Source: Alloprevotella tannerae (lineage in GTDB: Bacteria > Bacteroidota > Bacteroidia > Bacteroidales > Bacteroidaceae). From it: a stretch of 5,971 bases of DNA. Of this stretch, positions 1 through 5,971 are shown one piece after another. The stretch's first letter is position 1; every line of letters starts with the position of its first letter. The DNA lies in assembly GCA_015259305.1 (NCBI GenBank), contig JABZGO010000121.1, positions 1 through 5,971 on the forward strand, written 5' to 3'. Both the position numbers and the translations under genes were made by a program. The notes below the pieces were generated by a model. The model was not told the origin of the DNA. It searched no databases and saw only the letters and a program-made list of their open reading frames with translations.

Positions 1-348
1 ATTGGTGTCAGCAATATAATGATGGTAACCATAAGAGAAAGGACCATAGAAATCGGAATAAGAAGAGCTATTGGCGCAAAGCCCTCTGACATCGTAAAAC
101 AAATTATGGCGGAAAGTATAATCCTAACAATTTTAGCAGGAATCAGCGGCATTTTTTTCGCCGTCCTATTATTAAATGGAGTAGAAATGATTGTCAGTAC
201 AACGGGATTAGACATTAATTTTCAAATATCTTTCACGCTTGCTCTCGTAGCTTCTTTAGCGCTCGCCATCTTAGGAGGATTAGCCGGAATGGCCCCTTCT
301 CTGCGAGCTTTATCCATAAAGCCCATAGATGCAATCAGGAATGAATAA
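1..348 (+). CDS. MacB/FtsX-family ABC transporter permease, C-terminal part (5'-truncated by window)
   Basis: The reading frame is open from the first base, so the gene starts upstream; 115 residues are visible. The segment beginning GVSNIMMVTIRERTIEIGIR (residues 2-21) followed by RAIGA matches the hallmark of MacB/FtsX permeases, where a helix ends in a cytoplasmic ERT-EIG-R-A-GA loop. Two hydrophobic helices follow, at about residues 38-58 and 78-98, and then a short cytoplasmic tail, PSLRALSIKPIDAIRNE, typical of the family's C-terminus. In this family the permease does not carry substrate through the inner membrane; it uses ATP hydrolysis to drive a periplasmic adaptor and outer-membrane channel (known for MacB). 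The next two genes encode just those partners, which supports the role. Whether an ATPase domain is fused at the N-terminus (true MacB) or encoded separately, as is common in Bacteroidota, cannot be seen. The substrate is unknown. Confidence 0.93.
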   Translation: MGVSNIMMVTIRERTIEIGIRRAIGAKPSDIVKQIMAESIILTILAGISGIFFAVLLLNGVEMIVSTTGLDINFQISFTLALVASLALAILGGLAGMAPSLRALSIKPIDAIRNE

Positions 349-381
349 CAAACAATCGAAACAAAACAATCAACAATAACT

Positions 382-1485
382 ATGAAGAAGTTTTTTAAAT
401 GGAGTTTGCTCGTCTTTGTAGCAATTCTCTTTATTGGCACTTTTGTTTTCCTTTATCAACGCTCAAAACAGGAAGAAATAAGTTATGAAACTTATACCGC
501 AGCGATAAACAACCTGGAACAAACAAGCGTTGTCACCGGATCTGTAGAACCCCGCAATGAAGTGCACATCAAACCGCAAATTTCTGGGATCATCAGCGAG
601 CTTTATAAAAAAGCAGGTGACGAAGTAAAGGAAGGTGAAATTATTGCAAAGATCAAAGTCATTCCGGATATGAGTACTTTAAGTGCTGCAGAGAACAGAT
701 TGCGACTAGCAAGAATCAACTATGGTCAAGCCCAAACAGACTTCGGAAGAGAGAAAAAGCTGTATGACTCACGACTCATTAGCGCAGAAGAATACGAAAA
801 AAGCCTGCAAACACTTAGACAAACTAAAGAAGAAGTTGCTGCAGCTGCAGACGCTTTAGAAATAGCAAAAACCGGAGTTTCAAAATATCAAATGGCGATG
901 AGTACCACATTGATTAAATCTACTGTGACTGGATTAATTTTAGATATTCCTATAAAAGTTGGCGAGTCTGTTATTATGAGTAACTCCTTCAACGATGGAA
1001 CTACGATTGCCACCGTGGCCAATATGAATGATCTTATTTTTAAAGGCTCTATTGACGAGACAGAAGTAGACAGAGTTCATAAAGGGATGCCTATGCAAAT
1101 AACGATTGGAGCTCTACAAGGAAAGAAATTTGATGCGACTTTAGAATATATTGCCCCAAAAGTAAATAGTACAGCGAGCGCAGCAAATCAATTTGAGATC
1201 AAAGCAGCTGTGAGGATCAACAATAAAGCGACGATTCGTTCCGGCTATAGCGCCAACGCTCAAATCGTATTAGACAAACTACAACAGGTCTTAACTATTC
1301 CCGAAGGTGCCATAGAATACGAAAAAGGGAAGCCTTACGTCTATGTGTTGACGAAAGAAAAGCCTCAAACATTTAATCGTCGCGAAATAAAGACAGGAAT
1401 GAGTGATGGCATAAACATTCAAGTTCTCTCAGGACTCAAAGTAGGAGATAAAGTAAGAGGCAATCAAAGTCAAAAAACTGAATAA
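382..1485 (+). CDS. HlyD/MacA-family periplasmic adaptor (membrane fusion protein) of a tripartite efflux pump
   Basis: This 367-residue protein has a single N-terminal membrane anchor (about residues 7-25, after MKKFFK) and no lipobox, so the rest should lie in the periplasm. The layout is that of RND/MacA-type adaptors. The first half of a lipoyl-like domain is at about 57-92, including AGDEVKEGEIIAKI. An alpha-helical hairpin predicted to form a coiled coil is at about 96-172, rich in A, E, K, Q and R. The second lipoyl half is at about 177-212, with STVTGLILDIPIKVGESV. A beta-barrel region is at about 214-300, and a membrane-proximal domain runs from about 303 to the end. Such proteins link an inner-membrane pump to a TolC-type channel. 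The gene begins 33 nt after the permease stop and ends 9 nt before the channel gene. The ATG at 382 is chosen because it immediately precedes the anchor; no Shine-Dalgarno is present, as usual in Bacteroidota. GC content by sampled hand count is low (about 36-38%). Confidence 0.94.
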   Translation: MKKFFKWSLLVFVAILFIGTFVFLYQRSKQEEISYETYTAAINNLEQTSVVTGSVEPRNEVHIKPQISGIISELYKKAGDEVKEGEIIAKIKVIPDMSTLSAAENRLRLARINYGQAQTDFGREKKLYDSRLISAEEYEKSLQTLRQTKEEVAAAADALEIAKTGVSKYQMAMSTTLIKSTVTGLILDIPIKVGESVIMSNSFNDGTTIATVANMNDLIFKGSIDETEVDRVHKGMPMQITIGALQGKKFDATLEYIAPKVNSTASAANQFEIKAAVRINNKATIRSGYSANAQIVLDKLQQVLTIPEGAIEYEKGKPYVYVLTKEKPQTFNRREIKTGMSDGINIQVLSGLKVGDKVRGNQSQKTE

Positions 1486-1494
1486 TTCGCAACA

Positions 1495-2805
1495 ATGATG
1501 AGAAGTTTTTTTGTTGGCATAACGTTACTGTCAGGGATATCTGCATTTGCACAGCAAACCATGAGCTTACGCCAATGCATTGACTATGCTTTGTCACGCA
1601 ATGTACAGATAAAACTACAAGAACTCAACAATCGTACTGAAGCATTAAATGTTTCAGCAGCCAAGAATGAGCGACTCCCAGAGGTTGGTGCAACAGCCAA
1701 TCAGAGTTTCAATTTCGGGCGTGGCCTAACATCTAGTAATACGTACGTAAGTCAAAACACACGAAGCACGAGCTTTGGGGTTTCAGCATCGGTTCCTATT
1801 TTTACGGGATTCAGATTAGTCAATCAGCGTAAACAAGCCGAATTAAACTTATCCGCAGCCGTTGCTGATCTAGAACGTTTGCGTGAATCTTTAAGCATAC
1901 AAGTTACGCAAGCCTATTTACAAGTACTCTATCAAAAAGAGTTGGTTAAAACGGCTCAAGATCAATTGGCTTTAAGCAATGTTCAATTAGAGCGCGTCAA
2001 AGCATTCTATGAAAACAAGAAGGCCAGCGGATTAGAAGTTACACAGGCTCAAAACACCGTGGCCCAAGACGAATTGCAATTAGTGGAAAACCAAAATGCC
2101 TATCGTTTGGCCTTGTTAGATCTCAGCCAACTGATAGAAATGCCTTCTCCGGATAGTTTAAATGTTGCTGTTCCACCACTTCAGATACCACAGCATCCAT
2201 CTGATGGCCCACAGCAGATCTTTAATGAAGCCGTAGCTGCCAAACCGGAAATAGCAGCTCAACAGTTTCGCATTCAAAGTGCAGAGAAAGGAATCGAAAT
2301 TGCCCGTGCAGGCTATTGGCCGACACTGAATTTGTCTGGCAATCTTGGTAGCTCATACTATAAAGTCAATGGTTTGTCAGGCACATCGTTTAGCAAGCAG
2401 ATGAGAGATAACTTTAGCAAGTCTATCGGCTTATCCTTAAACATCCCCATCTTTGATCACTTCACCACCCGCACTAACATTCGCAGAGCAAAGCTCAATT
2501 ATGAGACCCAACAAGAGCAATTGCAGAACACGCGAAAAGCGCTATATAAAGAAATTCAAACTGCTTGGTATAATGCAGTAGCTTCTGCCAAGAAGTTTGA
2601 AGCAAGTATTAGTGCCGAAAAGACGGCTCACGAAGCTTTCGATCTTATGACAAAGAAATATGAGTACGGGAAAGCGAACGCAACAGAGTTTGATGAGACT
2701 AAGACGAAGTATCTTAACGCTGTCAGCAATCGACTTTCTGCTCAATACGATTACTTATTCCGCACTAAAATCATTGATTATTATCGCGGAAAGACAATAG
2801 AATAA
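1495..2805 (+). CDS. TolC-family outer-membrane efflux channel
   Basis: The 436-residue product has a signal peptide: basic start MMR, hydrophobic core to about residue 16, and a probable cleavage site SAFA|QQ after residue 19. The mature protein opens with MSLRQCIDYALSRNVQIK, the usual start of TolC-family proteins (TLEECI-YAL--N). The internal duplication of the family is visible. VSASVPIFTGFRLVNQRKQA (97-116) corresponds to LSLNIPIFDHFTTRTNIRRA (313-332), each marking a beta-strand pair that leads into a long helix. LPEVGATAN (61-69) likewise corresponds to WPTLNLSGN (275-283). Long helical stretches at about 114-215 and 328-425 would form the periplasmic tunnel. The protein should trimerise in the outer membrane as exit duct for the adaptor encoded just upstream. 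Two adjacent ATG codons (1495 and 1498) are possible starts; both leave the signal peptide intact. The stop is 5 nt before the next gene. No lipobox cysteine is present. The substrate is unknown. Confidence 0.95.
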   Translation: MMRSFFVGITLLSGISAFAQQTMSLRQCIDYALSRNVQIKLQELNNRTEALNVSAAKNERLPEVGATANQSFNFGRGLTSSNTYVSQNTRSTSFGVSASVPIFTGFRLVNQRKQAELNLSAAVADLERLRESLSIQVTQAYLQVLYQKELVKTAQDQLALSNVQLERVKAFYENKKASGLEVTQAQNTVAQDELQLVENQNAYRLALLDLSQLIEMPSPDSLNVAVPPLQIPQHPSDGPQQIFNEAVAAKPEIAAQQFRIQSAEKGIEIARAGYWPTLNLSGNLGSSYYKVNGLSGTSFSKQMRDNFSKSIGLSLNIPIFDHFTTRTNIRRAKLNYETQQEQLQNTRKALYKEIQTAWYNAVASAKKFEASISAEKTAHEAFDLMTKKYEYGKANATEFDETKTKYLNAVSNRLSAQYDYLFRTKIIDYYRGKTIE

Positions 2806-2810
2806 ACGCT

Positions 2811-3722
2811 ATGGATGCATTCTTATCAGCCCAAAACATTGTCAAGCGTTATGCACAACATACTGCTTTAGATGGTGTTTCTATTAACATTGAGCGTGGC
2901 ACGGTTTTCGGTTTGCTCGGTCCTAACGGAGCGGGCAAGACTACGCTCATTCGCATTATCAATCACATTACAATGCCCGATAGTGGTGAGGTCACTTTCG
3001 ACGGCCATCCACTAACGCAGGAAGATGTCAGTCGGATTGGTTACTTGCCGGAAGAGCGTGGGCTCTACCGCAAGATGAAGGTAGGCGAGCAAGCCATTTA
3101 TTTTGCCCAACTCAAAGGTCTGTCCAAGGCTGAAGCAAAAGAGCGTCTTCAATACTGGTTCGAAAAATTCGACATTATGCCTTGGTGGGACAAGAAACTT
3201 GAAGAGCTTTCAAAAGGTATGCAGCAGAAGGTACAATTCATTATTACCATTCTGCACCGTCCTCCTCTTTTGATTTTCGACGAACCTTTCAGCGGCTTTG
3301 ATCCGGTTAATGCGGAGTTGCTAAAGCAAGAAATTCTTTCACTAAAGCGTGAGGGGCACACCATCATCTTTTCCACTCACAATATGTCCTCAGTCGAAGA
3401 AGTATGCGACAATATTGCATTAATCAACAATGCCAATGTAGTGTTATCAGGCAATGTTCATAAAATTAAGGAAGACAACCGCACCGGCTTGTTAAAGCTT
3501 TGCACCACTTCCGGCTCACTTACCGAGCGGCCGGATCTTTTTACGATTATCGATAAGGAGGAATCGCACGGTTTAATTCGTTATAGCTTAAAAAAGCAAA
3601 CGGCTGTGAGCAACTCCGAGTTGATCCGTCTATTCTCTGACGAAGTAGAAATTCGCTCTTTCCAAGAACAGATGCCCAGTATGAATGATATCTTCTTAAA
3701 AATCGTAGGACGCCATGAATAA
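2811..3722 (+). CDS. ABC transporter ATP-binding protein, NatA-like with C-terminal DUF4162-type region
   Basis: This 303-residue cytoplasmic ATPase has all core ABC motifs: Walker A GPNGAGKTT (37-45, Lys43), signature LSKGMQQK (133-140), Walker B LLIFDEPF (153-160, catalytic Glu158), D-loop SGFDP (161-165) and switch His190 in STH. The Q-loop position reads YLPEERG (79-84 region) with Glu instead of the usual Gln. From memory this is normal in the NatA/YhaQ-like branch, so it is not a sign of inactivity. Residues after about 206 form the extra C-terminal region (DUF4162-like) of that branch. The gene follows tolC by 5 nt and overlaps the permease gene by 8 nt, so the two products should form one complex, probably as dimers. 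NatA of Bacillus powers sodium export, but in Bacteroidota the cargo of these pairs is not established. The name natA would therefore overstate what is known, and I leave the symbol empty. Confidence 0.95.
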   Translation: MDAFLSAQNIVKRYAQHTALDGVSINIERGTVFGLLGPNGAGKTTLIRIINHITMPDSGEVTFDGHPLTQEDVSRIGYLPEERGLYRKMKVGEQAIYFAQLKGLSKAEAKERLQYWFEKFDIMPWWDKKLEELSKGMQQKVQFIITILHRPPLLIFDEPFSGFDPVNAELLKQEILSLKREGHTIIFSTHNMSSVEEVCDNIALINNANVVLSGNVHKIKEDNRTGLLKLCTTSGSLTERPDLFTIIDKEESHGLIRYSLKKQTAVSNSELIRLFSDEVEIRSFQEQMPSMNDIFLKIVGRHE

Positions 3723-5010
3723 GATTGCCATTATTATCCGCAGAGAGTTTCTGACACGCATCAAGAAAAAGTCTTTTATCATACTGACTATACTGATGCC
3801 TTTTATTATGTGCGCTGTGGTCATCGTACCTTTACTTTTGGCTCAAATAAACAGCGACGAGGAAAGTAAGGTTGTCATCGTAGACAAAACCGGCCATTAT
3901 GCCGACTGCTTCAAGGACACCCTCAGCTTTCATTTCCAAACTTCACCCCAAATTCTACCCGCTTATAAGAGCGATACATCTGATATTTCAGCCGTTGTGC
4001 TCATTACCGATGATTTAGCTAAAAATCCGAGTGCGGTTCAGATGTATTCGCATAAAGAGGTAGCTGAAAATCTTTATCAATATGTTTCGTCTTGTTTGAA
4101 TGACCAAGTGCGTAAGGATAAGCTAATGGCTACAGGTATTCCCGAACTTGGGAAAATGATCGACAATATTCAAGCAGAGACGTCTATCCGCACAATAAAG
4201 TGGAGCGAAGGTGGGGAAGAAAAAGACTCAAATCGCGGCATTGCAATGGCTGCAGGCCTTATTATGACGATGATCAGTTACTTTTTCGTCCTGACCTACG
4301 GAGGTATGATCATGCAGGCCGTTATGGAGGAGAAGGCCAATCGAATTGTCGAACTTATTGTCTCAAGCGTCAAGCCCTTCCAATTGATGTTGGGAAAGAT
4401 CGCCGGTATTTTATTGGTCGGACTATTTCAACTGCTCATCTGGGCTCTTATTTTGGCTATAATTGTGCCTACTGCCGATAAGCTTTTTGGCGTAAACATA
4501 GCAATGATGAGCGCAAGCGGGAGTACAGCAGCCGTACCCGACGCCGGCTTAAGCGATGCTATGATCATGTGGCTGAGCGTTATGAATCTGCCCTATTTGG
4601 AAATGGGCATCATGTTCCTACTCCTTTTCATCGGTGGTTACCTACTCTATGCCTCCGTCTTTGCTGCCATCGGCGCAAGTATAAATGAGCAGCAGGATTC
4701 CAGCCAATTTATGATGCCTATTATGCTTTTGATGGCCTTTTCGCTTTATGCCGCGATCTATAGTGTGGAAAACACTGACGGCCCTTTAGCTTTTTGGGCT
4801 TCTATATTCCCTCTAAGCTCCCCCATCGTTATGATGGTGCGCATCCCCTTCGGCGTTCCGCTTTGGCAGGAAATCTTATCCGTCGCCCTACTCTATCTTA
4901 CGGCCCTATTGGGTATATGGGGTAGCGGACGCATCTATCGTGTAGGAATCTTGATGTATGGTAAGAAGCCCTCACTCAAGCAAATGATGCGCTGGATGCT
5001 GAAGGGGTGA
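3715..5010 (+). CDS. ABC-2 type exporter permease, NatB-like
   Basis: This 431-residue integral membrane protein has the ABC2_membrane_3/NatB layout. A basic amphipathic start (IIRREFLTRIKKKS) leads into TM1 at about 21-43. A large extracytoplasmic domain of about 130 residues follows (44-175). A cluster of helices then lies at about 177-200, 230-252, 296-320, 333-351, 361-378 and 386-403. The cytoplasmic coupling segment EEKANRIVELIVSSVKPFQL (205-224), followed by MLGKI, is diagnostic for this family. A hydrophilic loop at about 258-285 (S, A and G rich) separates two of the helices. The start ATG lies inside the end of the ATPase gene (8-nt overlap), a sign of translational coupling and of a dedicated pair. 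It is the last gene of the cluster; the terminator lies about 100 nt downstream. GC in sampled lines is about 49%, distinctly above the adaptor gene. The substrate is unknown; sodium, small molecules or lipids are all possible. Confidence 0.93.
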   Translation: MNKIAIIIRREFLTRIKKKSFIILTILMPFIMCAVVIVPLLLAQINSDEESKVVIVDKTGHYADCFKDTLSFHFQTSPQILPAYKSDTSDISAVVLITDDLAKNPSAVQMYSHKEVAENLYQYVSSCLNDQVRKDKLMATGIPELGKMIDNIQAETSIRTIKWSEGGEEKDSNRGIAMAAGLIMTMISYFFVLTYGGMIMQAVMEEKANRIVELIVSSVKPFQLMLGKIAGILLVGLFQLLIWALILAIIVPTADKLFGVNIAMMSASGSTAAVPDAGLSDAMIMWLSVMNLPYLEMGIMFLLLFIGGYLLYASVFAAIGASINEQQDSSQFMMPIMLLMAFSLYAAIYSVENTDGPLAFWASIFPLSSPIVMMVRIPFGVPLWQEILSVALLYLTALLGIWGSGRIYRVGILMYGKKPSLKQMMRWMLKG

Positions 5011-5088
5011 GGCTGATTTCCTAAAATGCGATCACGATGTCAAGCGGTCATCTCAGAAGTTTTGAGTACAGCCTTACCGCGTAGGCTA

Positions 5089-5186
5089 TTTGATTGACGA
5101 CAAACCAATATAGCGCTCCCGAGAGTTCTTTTGCATACGACTTTCGGGAGCGTTTGTTTTATTTTAATCTTTCTTTGATTGACGAC
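5089..5186. repeat. 13-bp perfect direct repeat flanking the terminator
   Basis: The sequence TTTGATTGACGAC occurs at 5089-5101 and again at 5174-5186, 85 bp apart and in the same orientation. The downstream copy begins within the T-rich tail of the terminator. The bases outside the 13-mers differ (CTA before the first, TTC before the second; AAACCAAT after the first, CAACTTGA after the second). A perfect 13-mer pair is unlikely by chance in a few hundred bases. It may be a remnant of a local duplication, a slipped-strand or recombination footprint, or the ends of a small repeated element carrying the terminator. The repeat itself is seen directly; its meaning is inference. Confidence 0.75.
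5112..5176 (+). terminator. Intrinsic (Rho-independent) terminator of the efflux gene cluster
   Basis: The left arm CGCTCCCGAGAG (5114-5125) pairs with the right arm CTTTCGGGAGCG (5141-5152) over 12 bp with a single G-U pair. The stem can be extended by two pairs on each side. The loop is short (about 11-15 nt). A T-rich tract (TTTGTTTTATTTT and on, from 5153) follows directly. The T tract lies on the right, so the signal acts on rightward transcripts. It lies about 100 nt after the permease stop, consistent with the end of the 1-5010 transcription unit. The left side is not A-rich enough to suggest strong two-way action. Confidence 0.92.
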
Positions 5187-5370
5187 CAACTTGATAAGCT
5201 CGCCTAAAGCTTCCGACCTCGCTACGTAAGCTAATGGATACACACAGAGAATAATAGGATTTTTAGACCATAGCTTTATTTCTCTCCGCTATAGCAAAAT
5301 AAGCATCGAAGAAGGCGGATTTACCTAATTCTTTTGTCGAATCTATGCTATTTCTGTGAAGCAAGAAGAG

Positions 5371-5454
5371 TCGTTTGGCCCGAGCAAACTATCGTTTGGT
5401 GCCAACAAACCATCGTTTGGCCCGAGCAAACTATCGTATGGTGTCGGCAAACAA
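5371..5454. repeat. Tandem array of four 21-bp repeats with inverted arms (A-B-A-B')
   Basis: Four contiguous 21-bp units occupy 5371-5391, 5392-5412, 5413-5433 and 5434-5454. Every unit starts TCGTNTGG and has CAAAC at unit positions 15-19. Units 1 and 3 are identical (core GGCCCGAGCAAAC). Unit 2 (core GGTGCCAACAAAC) and unit 4 (core GGTGTCGGCAAAC) resemble each other in the middle, giving a 42-bp higher-order period. In units 1-3, GTTTG and CAAAC are perfect 5-bp inverted arms around a 7-nt centre, so each could form a small hairpin or bind a dimeric protein; unit 4 has GTATG instead. There are no spacers, so this is not a CRISPR. The unit length is a multiple of three, which keeps some frames open on both strands. 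Function is unknown: a dispersed Bacteroidales repeat, a protein-binding array or a minisatellite are all possible. Confidence 0.9.
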
Positions 5455-5793
5455 TGGAAGAAAGAAAATGACAACATAAAATATCGCTATATATCAAGTG
5501 AACAATGGTCGTTATATCATTGATTGTATTGATATTGTAAGATAAATCAAAGTCTCATAAAGATGAAAATAGGAAGTAAGGATTTCTACCCTACATTTTA
5601 TGGCCCTCAATCTTTGTCGTTGAAGAGGCCGTAAGCATTGGCAGCTAAACCGGATTTGCAGAAAGCGATATCAGGGCTTTTATTGTCCGCAAGATTTACA
5701 TACCTACTACCCTGCTACAGACTTTCCGTTTATCTATTACCTACTAAAGCAGACGCAGTAAAGACGGCGCAGCGGCAAAAGGCTTTGCAGAAC

Positions 5794-5824
5794 TTTGTGC
5801 TTAGCATCTATTCTATTAACTTTG
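5794..5824 (+). promoter_or_regulatory. Bacteroides-type promoter (-33 TTTG, -7 TAACTTTG) for the NAD synthetase gene
   Basis: TTTG at 5794-5797 is followed after exactly 19 nt by TAACTTTG at 5817-5824. This matches the established Bacteroides sigma-ABfr pattern TTTG-N19-21-TAnnTTTG completely. Transcription would begin at about 5828-5831, leaving a leader of roughly 17-20 nt before the ATG at 5848. The match implies that the last gene is transcribed separately from the efflux cluster. No operator could be recognised next to it. Confidence 0.75.
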
Positions 5825-5847
5825 CGCTATCTATATGTAAAAATTCG

Positions 5848-5971
5848 ATGGAAGATTTCATAAAAGTGGCCGCTGCTACCCCGAAAGTAAAAGTAGCCGA
5901 CTGCACCTATAATCAAGAGCAACTCATAGCCGTAGTTCGCCGCGCCGAGGCAGAAGGCTGCGATGCTGTGT
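5848..5971 (+). CDS. nadE: Probable glutamine-dependent NAD+ synthetase, N-terminal 41 codons (3'-truncated by window)
   Basis: The visible residues begin MEDFIKVAAATPKVKVADC and continue TYNQEQLIAVVRRAEAEGCDAV. This resembles the start of the nitrilase-like glutaminase domain of the long NAD+ synthetases of Bacteroidota, recalled as (F)VKVAAAVP-VKVADC--N, in which strand 1 is followed by a helix that ends before the catalytic region. The full enzyme, about 640 residues, uses glutamine-derived ammonia and ATP to convert nicotinic acid adenine dinucleotide to NAD+ in the cytoplasm. The catalytic Glu-Lys-Cys triad and the synthetase domain lie beyond the window, so the call rests on the N-terminus alone; another carbon-nitrogen hydrolase is possible. 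ATG 5848 is preferred because it fits the family start and lies about 24 nt after a promoter -7 box. The same frame is open upstream back to the stop at 5632-5634, but that stretch has no ATG and no family resemblance. Confidence 0.75.
   Translation, partial: MEDFIKVAAATPKVKVADCTYNQEQLIAVVRRAEAEGCDAV

Larger units (their letters stand above)
5011..5847. other. Long intergenic region (837 bp) without a convincing gene
   Basis: No open frame here has both a plausible start and protein-like composition. The region holds, from left to right, a terminator with flanking 13-bp direct repeats (5089-5186), a featureless stretch (about 5187-5370), an array of four 21-bp repeats (5371-5454), an A/T-rich stretch (about 5455-5570), a further stretch without recognisable content (about 5571-5793) and a promoter before the last gene. 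Small frames, such as ATG 5563 to stop 5634 (23 codons), lack a leader or family resemblance. I see no tRNA, rRNA, transposase remnant or riboswitch. A short untranslated RNA cannot be excluded by eye. Confidence 0.7.

Noticed and set aside
222..440. Minus-strand open frame across the permease-adaptor junction
   Set aside because: It lies opposite two well-supported genes and has no independent support. The same applies to antisense frames at 2542-2745 and 3149-3376 and the out-of-frame stretch at 4200-4481.
5070..5087. Small hairpin AGCCT...AGGCT as a first terminator
   Set aside because: The stem is short with a bulge and no T tract follows; the strong terminator is 27 bp further on.
5040..5243. 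Minus-strand open frame of 67 codons
   Set aside because: It covers the terminator hairpin and both 13-bp direct repeats, has no leader or family resemblance, and its composition follows the noncoding sequence.
5270..5295. Inverted ATAGC/GCTAT pairs and the GCTATAGC palindrome as an operator
   Set aside because: The arms are only 5 bp in A/T-rich sequence and no promoter or gene starts nearby, so chance is sufficient.
5371..5454. CRISPR array
   Set aside because: The units are contiguous with no unique spacers, only 21 bp long, and no cas gene is near.
5563..5634. Plus-strand 23-codon frame starting at ATG 5563
   Set aside because: Too short, with no promoter or recognisable similarity; it is expected by chance in this much noncoding DNA.
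5011..5847. Mobile element or attachment site in the long gap
   Set aside because: No transposase or integrase fragment, no long terminal inverted repeats and no tRNA end were found; only short local repeats are present.

Overview
The window most likely comes from a member of the Bacteroidota, probably order Bacteroidales. Four things point there. The genes lack Shine-Dalgarno sequences and have A/T-rich leaders. A promoter-like sequence before the last gene fits the Bacteroides -33/-7 pattern (TTTG, 19 nt, TAnnTTTG). The gene set (FtsX/MacB permease, HlyD-type adaptor, TolC-type channel, then a NatA/NatB-like ABC exporter) is typical of that group. The start of the last gene resembles the long, glutamine-dependent NAD+ synthetase of Bacteroidota. 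The genus cannot be fixed from this sequence.

Positions 1-5010 hold one tightly packed rightward cluster. It begins with the last 115 codons of a MacB/FtsX-type permease whose start lies outside the window. A MacA/HlyD-type periplasmic adaptor (382-1485), a TolC-type outer-membrane channel (1495-2805), a NatA-type ABC ATPase (2811-3722) and a NatB-type ABC-2 permease (3715-5010) follow. Spacings are 33, 9 and 5 nt, then an 8-nt overlap, so a single transcript is likely. The first three genes can form a complete MacAB-TolC-like pump across both membranes. The last two can form a separate inner-membrane exporter, or possibly share the adaptor and channel. The transported substrates cannot be read from the sequence.

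The cluster is followed by a clear intrinsic terminator (about 5112-5176), bracketed by two identical 13-bp direct repeats. From 5011 to 5847 there is no convincing gene. This gap contains a compact array of four 21-bp repeats (5371-5454) arranged A-B-A-B', each unit having short inverted arms. Near its right end lies a good Bacteroides-type promoter (5794-5824).

The promoter leads into the first 41 codons of a probable nadE (5848 to the window edge), which appears to be a separate transcription unit for NAD+ synthesis.

I found no CRISPR array, transposase, phage gene, tRNA or rRNA, and nothing that makes a convincing new defence or mobile system. The repeat array and its otherwise empty surroundings are the least explained part of the window.
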